NCBI RefSeq assembly: GCF_933775445.1
Contig: NC_065878.1
Span: forward strand, 21,836,395 to 21,900,394
Length of the DNA: 64,000 bases
Reading direction: 5' to 3'
From: Argentina anserina
Lineage: Eukaryota; Streptophyta; Magnoliopsida; Rosales; Rosaceae
In this document: positions 36,125 to 47,948 of the stretch, piece after piece
Layout of the letters: every line of letters begins with the position of its first letter
Numbering within the stretch: the first letter of the stretch is position 1
The notes under the pieces: generated by a model
What the model saw: only the letters and a program-made list of their open reading frames with translations
Told to the model about the DNA's origin: nothing
Database searches by the model: none
Program-made: the position numbers and the translations under genes

Positions 36125-38985
36125 ATGGCGAACTACAGACAAGCCAAGCTCGCAGTCCATGCCTTGCGCAGCCTCTCATCAATGATGGTTACCAGACCAG
36201 AACCCATGTCCAGAGGCTACTTCACCACGCCTTCATCTTTGGCCTCTAACCCACCAGCCAAGTTTCCTGTGTTTTCTCCTTCTTATAAATTATAATGTCC
36301 CAATCCCACAAAGGACTCGGCAGTTTAGATGTTATCACGTTGGCCTGGATCATCTGCAGTTTGTGGAATGGTTGAGTGGTTTTGGTTCACTCCCGTCACA
36401 CTCTGGGCTGGCAGTAAGGTGTTTTGGTCTTATCTCTCAAAAGATGGGACTTTCCAGATTGTGCCTTACACCAATCGCCGGAAGCTGGTGTTTACATCGT
36501 CCGAGTTCGAGAGGTTTGTGGGAGAGAAGCAATCTGAGGCGTCGAAAGCTTAAAAATTTAGAGGCAAGATTCTGCCTGCTACACACCCGGACAGTTTGAG
36601 GGTTAATCTGGGGCTTGAACAAGTATGCCGATGTTTCGCACTAGGTTGGTTTGAATTGGGAAGTTTTGGTGGTGGATAAGCTTCTATTTGATGCTGGATG
36701 CGTGCCCGGAGGGAAGGTTGTGGTCTTCACAAGGATGTTCAAGCATTTTAAAAGTGATGCCGAGACAGCCTTGGTAATTGCTCGTCAGGTATATATATGT
36801 TCAAGCATTTTAACATTGGTGTATATTTGAGTACAATTGAGCTTGTTCTCTGTTTTGGGGATGGTTATAACTTGTACTGTGTCTCTTGATTGCATTGCAT
36901 GCTAGGTTGGGAGTATTGTGGCTCGACACCATTTTGAGTGCCCTAAGAATCATCTGTAGTTGGATTGTAGAATGTATGACCAAGTTAACTTACAAAATCT
37001 CTCTGACCGTCAGGAAATGCATTTGTTACAATTTACAACTATAGCATGATATTTATCAAACTTACAGAGTTGTTAGGTTGTTCCACAATTTTACTATTCT
37101 GCAACTCATGAGACATTGGTTACTTCTTCATTGATGCACTTGAGACCTGAAGGTGGTCCTAGATATGCCTTGATATGTTTGTTGTACGTTATATGAACAA
37201 TGATGAGAATTGTAATTATTATACTTTTGATTATTCTGATCCAGTAGGATTCTATAGGTTCGCCTGATATGTTTAGAACCTTGCTCTTATGTTTTCTCGT
37301 TGTTTCGAGTAATTATCATCTTGGATTTATCTCACATTCACATTCTTGCATATATCCTTTTGAATTAGGATGGTGCTGAATGTCCCTTACTCTCATATCG
37401 CTTGCTCGCCCAGCGGGAAGGTTGTTGTCTTCACAGGGTTAAGCCAGAGTTTAGGAAGTGATGCAGAGCTATCTGTGCTTATTACTCGTCAGGTATGATG
37501 AGTAATTGTTTAGTTTTTGTTTCCCAAGTGCTAACACGGCAGTTTTCAAGTAGGCTGATGGTTTCTGAAACTTTTTCTCTTGTGATTGCTAGCTAGGTTG
37601 CGTGTATTGTGGCTAGACACCATTTTCAGACCTTCAGAGAGATGATGTCGGTTCCATTCCAGGCTGTGTTTCAACTGATTCTTTATCAGTTTGTTTCTTT
37701 TGGAGTTCTCCCATATTCCGCAGCTGTGTTCTCTGCTTACTTGATGATCTTGCCTTCTCTCCGAAGGTACGTTGTTATTGATTACCCCTCATCATTTGCT
37801 TACGGAGAAAGGATTATGTATCGCGCGACTCTCTTATTAGTCTTTGTTTGTTCTGATCGAGATAAACTTGTATGGCTTTTGGCTCTTTGCATTACTTGCA
37901 TGTAAATGTCATCTTGTATTTTTGTAGTGAGCGAGGCTTTTGGATCAGTATACTTGAACTTAAATTGTCATTAAGGTTTAGAACTTAGTACATTGACAGA
38001 ATTCAGGGTTAAAACTTAGGACACTGACAGAAGATCCATAGGAGCTCTCAAAGCTTGAGGAGATCCTATTTACAGTGTTGGCCAAACACTTCTATAGTTT
38101 TACATTTCCTGCATTGTTCCGAGCAACAGAACACGGATTATGTCTGACAACATACTAGGTAGCAGTTAACTAGGAAGGATAGAACAATGAATATATACAA
38201 AGAATTACTGCCATGGATTTCCTACGATGACCCTTGGCTCTTCCAATCACAGAACTAACTAGAGTAGCCAGTTGCTCAATATTAAGGCTTTTGATCACTA
38301 GTGCTTCATCAGCATATAAACTTCAGGTTGCTCAACATTAAAGATGATAGGTTCTCTAGCAACTGCGAAGACCACTTTTTGAAAAACTTCAGGTTTTCTG
38401 CTTAATCATTGCAACAGTATATTGATATTACTCGTATACTCAAAGCAGTTGAAGAAGTCATTGCTATAAGTGATACGCAGTTAGATAATAGGATGCATAA
38501 CCAAGTTAACAAACAAAATCCTACTGATTGTTGGGAAAAACATTTGCTTCAAGTTACAACAGTTGCATGACTATACAGAGTTGTGTCACAACTCTACTGT
38601 TCTTTTCCTCTTGATGCATGATATGTAATATAAGCAATGATTTGAATTTTAAACATTAAGTTGTGGACTATTCTAATCCCATAACATTCTTCACATTGGT
38701 TTCAAGTAACTGTCATCTTGGACTTATTTTCTTACTTCACATTCTTGCTCGTATCTGTTTTGATTAGGATGGAATTGGAGGCGGATCACATTGGGCTGAC
38801 ATTAATGGCTTCTGCCGGATAAGAGAGCGGCCCTTACTGTGTACGAGAACAATGGCAAAATCTCTGGTGGGGATTCTGCTCAAGTGATTATATTGGTTCT
38901 CATACTTCCCTGAAAAAGAGAAGACAAATGCTTGCTAAAAATAACATCATGGAAGAGGCACTATCTATCGTGAGGTAAGAGGTAG
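36125..38985 (+). pseudogene. decayed tandem copy of OMA1 with an internal duplication
   Basis: It starts like OMA1 (MANYRQAKLAVHALRSLSS) but stops after ~57 codons and lacks most of exon 1. Later pieces follow OMA1 order: membrane and VPYTNRRKLV region at ~36330-36560, the PGGKVVVFT region with intron 1 and start of exon 2 at ~36640-36960, a second copy of that same unit at ~37373-37790, and exon 3 (MELEADHIGLTLMASAG) at ~38768-38985. Intron sequence is also similar to OMA1, so this is a DNA-level tandem duplicate, not a retrocopy. The HEVGH zinc site of the protease is RQVGS in the first unit and RQVAC in the second. Many stops and frameshifts; no function expected. Confidence 0.9.
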
Positions 38986-39470
38986 ACCTTCCTCTTAACC
39001 ATATCCATCCTCTACACCACAGCAGATCATCAGTAGCAACCGAAGTAGTCTACCTAAAGATAGACCCAGCACCAGTGATAACTTCGGACTCTACGGTCAG
39101 ATTTTCAGAATGACTGTTTTTCCGGTCTCGTGGTGGTGTACTTGCGTTTATGTTATGAGTAGACGCATTAGTCATTAGTGATTCAGAAGTTTTACTACCT
39201 AAAACTGTCCCAGTTTCACTACCTAAAACTAGTACAAAAGTAAGTCAAATCCTCTACCTTTTGACCTTGCCCAATAGCTCGCTTAGGCCTAATTAACCGT
39301 CCATACGACCATACCCGTGTTCAGGCTTAATGTGTTTTACCAGGCCCCAAGACTCTTCAGTTGGTAAATGAGAAAACACACGGGGTAAAATTGTCATTTG
39401 AAAAAACTCTTCTATCTTCTCCGGCGATTTTCCAGGAATATTTGGCACTTATCTAACGTGTCTTCAAGCG
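38986..39470. other. intergenic between OMA1 pseudogene and hAT-like element
   Basis: About 480 bp with no supported gene. It contains a short direct repeat around TTACTACCTAAAACT (about 39190-39230). Confidence 0.4.
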
Positions 39471-39478
39471 TGTAAAAT

Positions 39479-40033
39479 AGGGATGACAATATTACCTATC
39501 AGGTAGGGTATTTATGGGTATTCGACCCCAATAAGGCTGTGTAATGGGTAAAAAAGAGGAACGGGTATGAAGATCTCCTATATTTAAAATATGGAATCGA
39601 GTAACGGGCGAGGATGATATTTTGATCCCCATTCCCATTCCCACCCAATAAGAATAAATATAAATTATATATGTTTTAATATTAATTAAGTAATTAATAT
39701 TAATAAAAACTTTTTTATAGTTATTCTTTTGTTTTGAATTGGACTTGTAGTGGTTTAAGTTGGATTAATGTAAAAAAAGAACTAATTTCATCATGATATT
39801 TAGTTTTCATTTTAGATTTTTACGTTTTTTCTATACTTCATATAAGTTTTAATATAATATAACAAAATATCATTAACGGGTATGAGAAATGGATCCACAA
39901 TAGCGGGTATGAGGACAGGGAATACCCATTACTTTCTAACGGGGATTGAGACGGGTATGTGGACGTAAATGAAATTATGTATGGATATGGTATTTTAATC
40001 TCCTGGTCCTACTATGCCCATTGTCATTCCTGA
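39479..40033. mobile_element. non-autonomous hAT-like element
   Basis: A 555 bp unit flanked by a perfect 8 bp direct repeat TGTAAAAT (39471-39478 and 40034-40041), the hAT target size. Short inverted ends: AGGGATGACAAT on the left, and (TC)AGGAATGACAAT on the right when reversed. The interior has repeated GGGTAT/ATACCC words (for example GGGAATACCCATTAC), in opposite orientations on the two sides. No transposase. It lies about 300 bp upstream of the OMA1 start codon. Confidence 0.78.
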
Positions 40034-40329
40034 TGTAAAATGACTGTGCCGTGGAAACTTCGGATTCAGGTTAAAAGTTGCCGAATTCGAGCTGAGTACG
40101 GTCGAATTCGTTGGGTATCATTGCTCAAAGGACATTTATGCCCTTAGTGAACAACAAAAAATTAAAAACGCAGTGTTTCACCCAATGTCCTGCAGCTCCT
40201 TCTTTCTAGTTGTTCCCACACAGATTCTCGAGATCTCTAAACTCTTTAAACCAGTTAAACCCAAAGAATCTCATTCTCGTCTTCCAAACCTTAAAAAATT
40301 ACAGAAACTCGAGACCTTCTGTCCCAATC

Positions 40330-43122
40330 ATGGCCAACTACAGACGAGCCAAGCTCGCCGTCGACGCCTTCCGCGGCTTCACATCAACAACTCTAACCAA
40401 ACCAGACCCCATCTCCAGACTCTTCTCCACAAAGCCTCCATCTTTGCCCTCAAACCCACCTAAGCTTCCTGGGTTCTCCCCCCCTCATTCCATCTCACAC
40501 AACCCAATTCCCCGAATCCAAATCAACCCACTTCTCGCCAAGAGATATTACCACGTCGACCGCCGCCAAGTGCAGCATTTCCGGCGGAGGGGCCCGCACC
40601 GGTGGGCCGACTGGTTCAAAGACCCTAGGAGAGCGTTGGTAACTATAGTAGTGGGTGGTGGGGTGTTTATAACTGTGTACTTTGGGAGCATAGAGACTGT
40701 GCCTTATACTAAGCGCAGGCATTTTGTGATTCTGTCGTCAAATATGGAGAGACAGTTGGGAGAGAAGCAGTTTGAGGAGATGAAAGCTGGTTTCAAGGGG
40801 AAGATTCTGCCTGCGATTCATCCGGAAAGCGTGAGGGTTAGGATGATTAGTAATGAGATTATTGATGCATTGAAGAGAGGGTTGAGGCATGATAAGGGGT
40901 GGAGTGACATTGGTTATGCATCAGAGGAGTTTGACCCGAAGTTCGAGGGGAAGGGGAGTGAGGCAATGCAGATGTTGATGGAGGGGGAGGAGGGGAAGGT
41001 GGAGGGGAAGTGGTCGAGGGAGGATGAGATACTTGATGATAAGTGGATTGAGAGTTGTAGGAAGAAGGGTCAGGAGAGTGGTGCTAAGGACGCCACTTCG
41101 CATTTGGTTGATTTGAATTGGGAGGTTTTGGTGGTGGATCAGCCGATTGTCAATGCGGTTTGCTTGCCCGGTGGGAAGATTGTGGTGTTTACAGGGCTGC
41201 TCAAGCATTTTAGGAGTGATGCCGAGATTGCTACGATCATTGGCCATGAGGTGTGATGAGTTACATTGTTTAATTTTGTGATTGTGTAGGTGTTAGTTAT
41301 GTGTTGGGGATTGGATATATAACAGCTGTTTTGTTTTTTGTTGTGATTGGAAATTAGGTTGGGCATGCTGTGGCTCGACACTCTGCAGAAGGCATCACAA
41401 AGAACCTGTGGTTTGGAATCCTGTCACTGATTCTGTATCAGCTCATTTCACCTGATGTTGTCAACCCATTATCCAATCTTTTGTTGAAGCTTCCTTTTTC
41501 CCGAAGGTACATTACTGCTTATTGTCATTTGCTTATGATAGAGGATTATGCACTTTATGACTCTTCTGACTGTTGGTTTGTTCTGATATGATAATGAATG
41601 CCTTGGGCTGGTTGCATATGGGTTGTTATTTTTGTAATAAGGATTTTGGATCATTATATTAGGACCAGGACTTAAAAGTGTGCAGAGGTTGGAACAGTGA
41701 TAAAAAATCGCTAAAATTTTCTGAAAGCTTGTGGAATTTATCAACTTTCAGCAAACAATTCTCTATATTCTGTTTCCTGCACTGTTTTGAGCAATGGAAT
41801 GATTTTGTCTCAGAATATGGTCAGCATAAAATTAAAATGTAGCCTTCTGAATCAACTAGTATAACTAGTCAAAGACCCATGGCCATGGGTTTCAAGCAGG
41901 TGTTAGAAAATGGAAGTGTAGTTGTTTAAAGACCCTTGGCCTGTCCAATCAGTCACAGAACTGAGTATAGTAGCGTGCTATTTTATAGCTTCTGGTCACT
42001 AATGCTTCCATAGCAAAGAACAAAAGATGATAGAATTTGCCTGCTTACTGCGAAAAACAATTTTCTATAACTTCAGATTTCGTTCTCAATTATTTCAAAT
42101 AGTATATTGATATTAGTCTTGTAGCAGTTTAGCACGAATCATTGCTGTATATATGGTTAGTTAGTTAATTAGGATGTATAACCAATTGAATTTACAAAAT
42201 CCCACTGATGGTCAGGAAATACATTTGTTACTATTTGACACAGTGGTATGCTATTAGATTGCTAGTGATCAAATATGTCGAGTTGTTCCACTTCTGAGAC
42301 TCGCGGTGAATGCACTCGAAGAATCTCTTAACCTTTTCTTACTGTTTTTTTTGGAATTTGACCTACTGTCTACACTGTTTTACATTGTTCAACTTGTTCT
42401 GTCTGGTCTACGGAGACTCTGAGAGGATAAATGCTTTGCTGGATTGCTTACGCCCTTTTGGTTAGGAGTCAAAGTATTCCAGCCTATTCTTTCCGTTAGA
42501 ATTTCTGATCTCAGATGTAGAGGAATTGCAGTCAAAGTTGCAACTCCTGCTGATATATGTGACATACTTGGCTTGTTTGAGTTATTACTGATTGGTGATC
42601 TAGATCCTCTTTTGATTTTTTGATGCTCTGTTCCCTCCTCATTGGACTTTGAAACCTGATGCTGTTTAGGGTGGTCCTATAGATACCTTATAGGGTTTGA
42701 TGTTATTGAACTGACTGTTGATCATCAAGATTTTTACTATCCTGATAATTCTTCATGCCAGCGTGGATGTGTTTATTATTGTGGTTTTATGATGCTTTTG
42801 GACATTTTTATATATTGTCGAACTAATGTTTTGGACATTCACATTCTTGCCCTCTTTTATTTTGAGTAGGATGGAATTGGAAGCGGATCACATTGGGCTG
42901 TTGTTGATTGCTTCTGCTGGTTATGATCCAAGAGTGGCTCCGACTGTGTACGCAAAGTTGGGCAAAATCTCTGGTGCAAATTCTGCTATGATGGATTATC
43001 TTGCTACTCATCCATCCGGGAATAAGAGAGCTGAATTGCTGGCTCGAGCTCACATCATGGAAGAGGCACTAGCTATATATCGCGACGCAAGAGCAGGACG
43101 AGGGGCTGAAGGGTTTCTTTAG
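40330..43122 (+). CDS. OMA1: OMA1, mitochondrial M48 metalloendopeptidase
   Basis: Three exons, 40330-41250, 41358-41506 and 42870-43122, give 440 residues. The N-terminus (MANYRRAKLAVDAFRGF) is Arg-rich and acid-poor, like a mitochondrial presequence. Hydrophobic segment at ~98-115 (ALVTIVVGGGVFITVYFG), then IETVPYTKRRHFV, VNAVCLPGGKIVVFTGLL and the zinc site HEVGH (residues 306-310, split by intron 1). Next come ITKNLWFGILSLILYQL, the third ligand in MELEADHIG (residue ~361) and THPSGNKRAELL. OMA1 is an inner-membrane quality-control protease that cleaves stressed or misfolded proteins; in plants it affects respiratory chain stability. A longer upstream frame lacks an ATG, so 40330 is chosen. 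All catalytic residues are present, unlike the neighbouring copy. Confidence 0.96.
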
Positions 43123-43430
43123 GTCAATTCTATTCGTTTTTATTTTCGTCAAACTTATTTATTTATTCATGATTGTGTATTAGGAATATGACAAATACGA
43201 AATGAATAGATAGACACTGAACAAGTGGCAATTTGTGTAAAAATAAAGAGTATATTGAACCTCCAGATTCTAAGATAGTAGGGGACCTAAAGGATGTTCT
43301 CATGTTCATGTGCACATACCTTATGTCCACAAAACATACTAGCATGACATCAATACAAAATTTTCTGTTTCTGATAATAGGGGGAAAGACCCTCGTTGTT
43401 CAACTCCAAAATTGGGTTGTAGCAACGTTT

Positions 43431-43477
43431 TTTTTTTTTGATAGAAGGGGGTCAAAAGACCCAAACAAACAACAGGA
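43431..43477 (-). mobile_element. truncated poly-A retroposon tail (LINE-type), minus orientation
   Basis: A poly-T run is followed by GATAGAAGGGGGTCAAAAG and ACCCAAACAAACAACAGGA, reading on the minus strand as a short 3' end with poly-A. It is flanked by an imperfect direct repeat, TTGTAGCAACGTTT on the left (about 43417-43430) and TTGCAACAACGTTT on the right (43478-43491). Size and poly-A fit a severely 5'-truncated non-LTR insertion. Confidence 0.6.
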
Positions 43478-44169
43478 TTGCAACAACGTTTTTATTAGTG
43501 CTAGTAGTATAGTGTTGCTTTTTACAAAACCTTAACTACCAATGTCCAGTAGATCTCTTTTGTTCACTGAGAGTATTGTTGGCGGTGCACTACAACAAAA
43601 ATCCACGTAACCCTTAGTATCTTTTCTTGCACAACAAGAGAACTCACTGGGGAAGGATTGAAAGACAAAATGATTCTTGTTCTTCCAAAGCAGAAGCCAA
43701 AGGTCTTGTTCATCATGGTATACTGCAGAATAGCAAAAGCTGGCTCTCAGTAAGTTTCAGATTTTCACATCGAGCATTGTACCGAACCTGTAAGTCTGTA
43801 ACTACGAAGCCCATCTCCAGATTTTATCAACCTTCTCTGGCCTCCAGGAAACCTAAATTTCCCTTCTTTGTTGTGGCGTGCGTGCAATTTAGGAAATTAT
43901 CGGTCTTGCGTTAATTTTACTCTTGAAGTCTTCTCTACGTTAGTAGTTAGTGTAATTAATTATTTAACTAGGAATATAATCGTATGAGTATATCCTGTAT
44001 ACTAATATATGTGTTTTTCGTTAGCTATCTTTCAAACATAATGTATATATACTGTAGACATTGTTGGCAGTGGCATGGAAAGAATCTCTTGAACTTCGAT
44101 ATGAAATCGAATTCTCTAAGACACTAACATAAAAACAAAGTAACAAACAAAGATCAGATGTTACAGATG

Positions 44170-44194
44170 ACCCGACTCATTCAATGAGTCGGGT
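44170..44194. repeat. perfect 25 bp palindrome
   Basis: Two 12 bp arms, ACCCGACTCATT and AATGAGTCGGGT, around a single C at 44182. Each arm holds TGAGTCG/CGACTCA, close to the GCN4-type bZIP site. It lies about 805 bp upstream of the copy B start codon. It could be a regulatory site or a chance or footprint structure. Confidence 0.6.
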
Positions 44195-44998
44195 TAGACG
44201 TCACAGACTCGATGTTAATATGCAATTTGTCTTCCACTCTTCCATAAATGAACGATTTCCTTCGGTTTAGCTTAGTTTTTACTCAATCTCCCTTCATTTC
44301 TAGCAACAACGTGAAAAAATAGTTTAATATCTTTGTGCTGATCCTCAGGTTTAATGGAGTAGTGAATCGACTCTTGAATTTAAATTTCTAGGTGCAACAG
44401 GTTCACTGACATGTTAATACAATTTTGCAAGCTCTTTCCGAAGTACCCTAATTCTATTTCCATGCATGTCCCTCCTTTTTTGTGGCAATGGATACTGGAC
44501 CTGCGTTCCTTAATTTGCTTTCCTTTTAGCACAGGTATGCCTACGTTCAACAACAAACCTCCCCTAGCCTGTACGTAGTTGGAATACGTAATAACTGTCT
44601 TGTACCATCTTATCGATCAACGCTCCCAGGATGCACCATGTCATGAATATATCAGAGGAATTATATCTGTTAATCAATATATTTACCTTAGACGATAATT
44701 CGTGACTCTGTTGTTGGATTCCGATCCGCCTTGATCGATTTACAAATGTTCACTTCACTCATCCTTCCGGAGTGGAGCCTGGAACGCTTTTTTTTTTTCC
44801 TGATAAGTTGGTACAATGGCAGCTGATGAGTATTCTTAATTCTTCCCATGCAGTCTATAAGTCCCATTTGATCGATCATATATACATTACTGTCCTCGTT
44901 CTAACTTCAGCAGCGATCCTTCAATCTTCAATATCATATTCTTCCATAACTTTCATTCGAGAAAAGAAAAAAAAAATCATTCCACAAGTGTGTAAGTA

Positions 44999-47089
44999 AT
45001 GGATTATTTTCTCAATGCTTTACCTGCTCCCATACTGATAAGTTTGGCAGTAGTAATTCTTCTAGCATTGATTTTCTGGCCGGAGAAGAACAAGAGATAC
45101 CCACCGGTTGCCGGAACCGTCTTACACCAACTAGCCAACCGCCGCACGTTGCACCATTACCACACTGAACTTGCATGCAAACACAAAACGTACAGGATAC
45201 TTGACTTCTTCAATTTCAAATATGGGGTGTACACATCAGATCCTGCAAATGTTGAACACATACTCAAAACAAACTTTGGAAACTATGGCAAGGTATGTAC
45301 CATGTATATATGTTACATTGTTACCTATGATGATTCATTTTGCTTGTCAAATTTGGCGCCTCAACTCTATGTGGCGACAAGTTAGTACCAATTTGATACA
45401 TTTAACCTAAAAATTTGCTAGATTCGTTCATATTTGGTTTAATTAATCCAATGAATTTCTTTAGGGATCGTACGTATACAACCTTCTAACAGATATTATC
45501 GGCGATGGGATCTTTGGCGTGGATGGGGAAAAGTGGCGGCATCAGAGGAAGGCATCAAGTTCTCAATTCTCAACAAAAGTACTTAGGGACTTCAGCAGTG
45601 ACATCCTCAAAACCACTGCAATAAAACTTAGTGGCATAATTCATGAAGCTGCATCGTGCGACAAATCAATAGAGATACAAGTGAGTTTGCAATGTCTTCA
45701 AAATATACATACTACATAAATGCATGCACTTTACGTTGTATTTTCTGGCTTCTTGAAAGTAGATCAATTAACTGATGTTCGTTCTGTTGGAAGGATTTGT
45801 TTATGAAATCAACCTTGGATTCAATCGTCTCGTTTCTAATTGGTATCGATCTAGATACCATGTCTGGAACAAACAATGAAGAAGAAGGTACCCAATTTGG
45901 TGATGCTTTTGATGATGCAAATGGCGTTACCCTTTATCGTCTTGTTGATATTTTCTGGAGGATCAAACGGATCTTCAACATTGGTACGGAAGCGGTGATA
46001 AAGAAAAATGTAAAGGTGATGGATACCTTTATATACAATTTAATCAACAGAAAGATTGAAACACTCCATAAATCAGAACAAGATGATGGGCAACCTGTGA
46101 GTTAATTATTCCTTGTTATTCCTTGTTATTCCTTTCTATTATAAATTGAATAGTCATAGTATGGTTGATTCAATGTATGCCACTTATATACTGAGGTTAA
46201 ATCACAGTTAAAGAGAAGAGACTTCATCTCCAAACTTTTGGAAGCTAAAGAGACTGATCTAAAGTACTTAAGAGACATGGTCCTGAGTTTTATTCTTGCC
46301 GGCAAAGACACAACTGCTTCTGCTCTTTCATGGTTTTTTTATATGATGTGTAAATATCCTCATATACAAAAAAAGGTTGCAGATGAAGTTAGAGAAGCAA
46401 CAGGTCTGAATAATACATCAAGCGATGATGAAGTTGTAGCCAACCTTACTGAAGAAGCCCTAAGCAAAATGCAATATCTTCATGCTGCTTTGAATGAGAC
46501 ACTCAGACTCTATCCGACAGTTCCAATGGTAACTTAAACATCTTGGATAAACACCATTTTGTATTACTCCTTTGTTAAGTTAATTGACAGGTATTTGTTA
46601 CTTGTTTGGTTATAGGATGTGAGGGTTTGCTTCTCTAATGATACATGGCCAGATGGATTTAGTGTCAAAAAAGGAGAACTGGTAGTATACCAACTTTACT
46701 CAATGGGCCGGATGAGGTATATATGGGGTGATGATGCCGAAGAGTTTCGACCAGAAAGATGGTTCGACGAAAATGGCAATTTCCAAGAAGAAAGCCCTTT
46801 CAAATTCATAGCCTTCAATGTAATGCATGAAGAATTAATTCAAGCTAATATATGCTTGATAAGGTAGCTTAGTTATTAGATATACTGATGATATTGTTAT
46901 ATGCAGGCCGGTCCAAGAACTTGTCTCGGAAGGGATTATAGTTATCTCCAAATGAAGATATTATCTGCTGCGCTTTTAAACAAGTACATTTTCAAGCTCA
47001 GTGACGAGAAAAAGGTGGTGAAATACAAGACAATGGTCACGCTCCATATCAGTAGAGGCCTTCATGTTCATGCCTTTCCAAGAGTTTGA
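44999..47089 (+). CDS. CYP704C-like cytochrome P450, copy B (intact)
   Basis: Six exons, 44999-45292, 45465-45680, 45794-46096, 46208-46528, 46616-46819, 46907-47089; 506 residues, a normal microsomal P450 length. ER anchor at ~7-27, hinge [18 protein letters not shown]-helix WRHQR at ~122, I-helix AGKDTTASA at ~302, K-helix ExxR in ETLRLYP at ~368, FRPERW at ~422. The heme loop [10 protein letters not shown] (Cys ~452) is split by intron 5, as in all copies here. The protein should be ER-bound and take electrons from P450 reductase. CYP704 members hydroxylate fatty acids (CYP704B makes omega-hydroxy acids for pollen wall); the CYP704C substrate is unknown to me. All splice sites are GT-AG and every exon is in frame. 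Confidence 0.93.
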
Positions 47090-47948
47090 GCATGCATTCA
47101 AGAAAGTTATACTTCATATTTTAATATCGTTCATTTGCCGATATTGATGTTAATCACTGGAGCAGAGTCTAGCCTCTTCAATATCATGTATATTTGTGAG
47201 TCTTTGACACTTAAAAATTGTGGTCACCAACTTGGGGTGGATGAGCTTTCTCCATCATATCACCAAATTAATATACGCATCATTCTCCCCTTGTCTATAT
47301 TAGTTTTTGCACATTTGAAGCCAAAGAAATGTATCTGGTCTTCAGCAGAAGGAGCATTGAGACAACCCTTAAACAGAGTACGTTCAGCTAGACTAGAGCC
47401 TTCCAGGACTAACAATAAGAGACATTGGCCATCATGCCATGCAATTCAAATTTTTCACCAGAGGAGGAGCAGTGAAGCTAAGCACAAATTCATTATACTC
47501 TCTTATACCACTCATCAGCCATAGTCCTCCACTGGGATCAAAAGTGAATCTCCCTATGACTTTGCAGCTCTTTGTGCAAGTAGTTTCCTAATTCAGTCAG
47601 GAAAGCTTGCTTGTTAATATGTTCTTGTACTGTATATACTTTTTAAAATGTTAGGGTAATCTATACTCTTATAACCCAAACTCATTTTATCAACCAAATA
47701 GCATGTAAAGTTAAGTATATATCATTTGACTATATGCTAATCTAAAATTCTGTTTAATAATTAAATAATAGAAATGTAAATAGCAAAATAAGAACATAAA
47801 AAAATATGTGAGGTTAAATATGTGAGGTTATTCATACTCATAAGGTGCGTTGATGACTAGTTTATTCTCGCACCCAAATTTGAAGCCCTCTGTCAAAAAA
47901 TGTCGAGTCTTAGAAACACACTGACACAAACTCGAACAATGCAAGAAC
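47090..47948. other. intergenic between copy B and PPR pseudogene
   Basis: About 860 bp. Copy B 3' UTR and AT-rich sequence. An open frame at 47135-47524 has no recognisable content. Confidence 0.4.

Larger units (their letters stand above)
43123..44998. other. intergenic between OMA1 and P450 copy B
   Basis: About 1.9 kb. It holds a truncated LINE-type insertion (43431-43477), a perfect 25 bp palindrome (44170-44194) and the copy B promoter. A short ORF at 43627-43914 (plus) matches nothing I know. Confidence 0.5.

Noticed and set aside
36329..36599. Two overlapping plus-strand ORFs
   Set aside because: Fragments of the OMA1 pseudogene, not separate genes.
40210..40329. Upstream extension of the OMA1 frame
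   Set aside because: It has no ATG; the start at 40330 matches the family N-terminus and the pseudogene copy.
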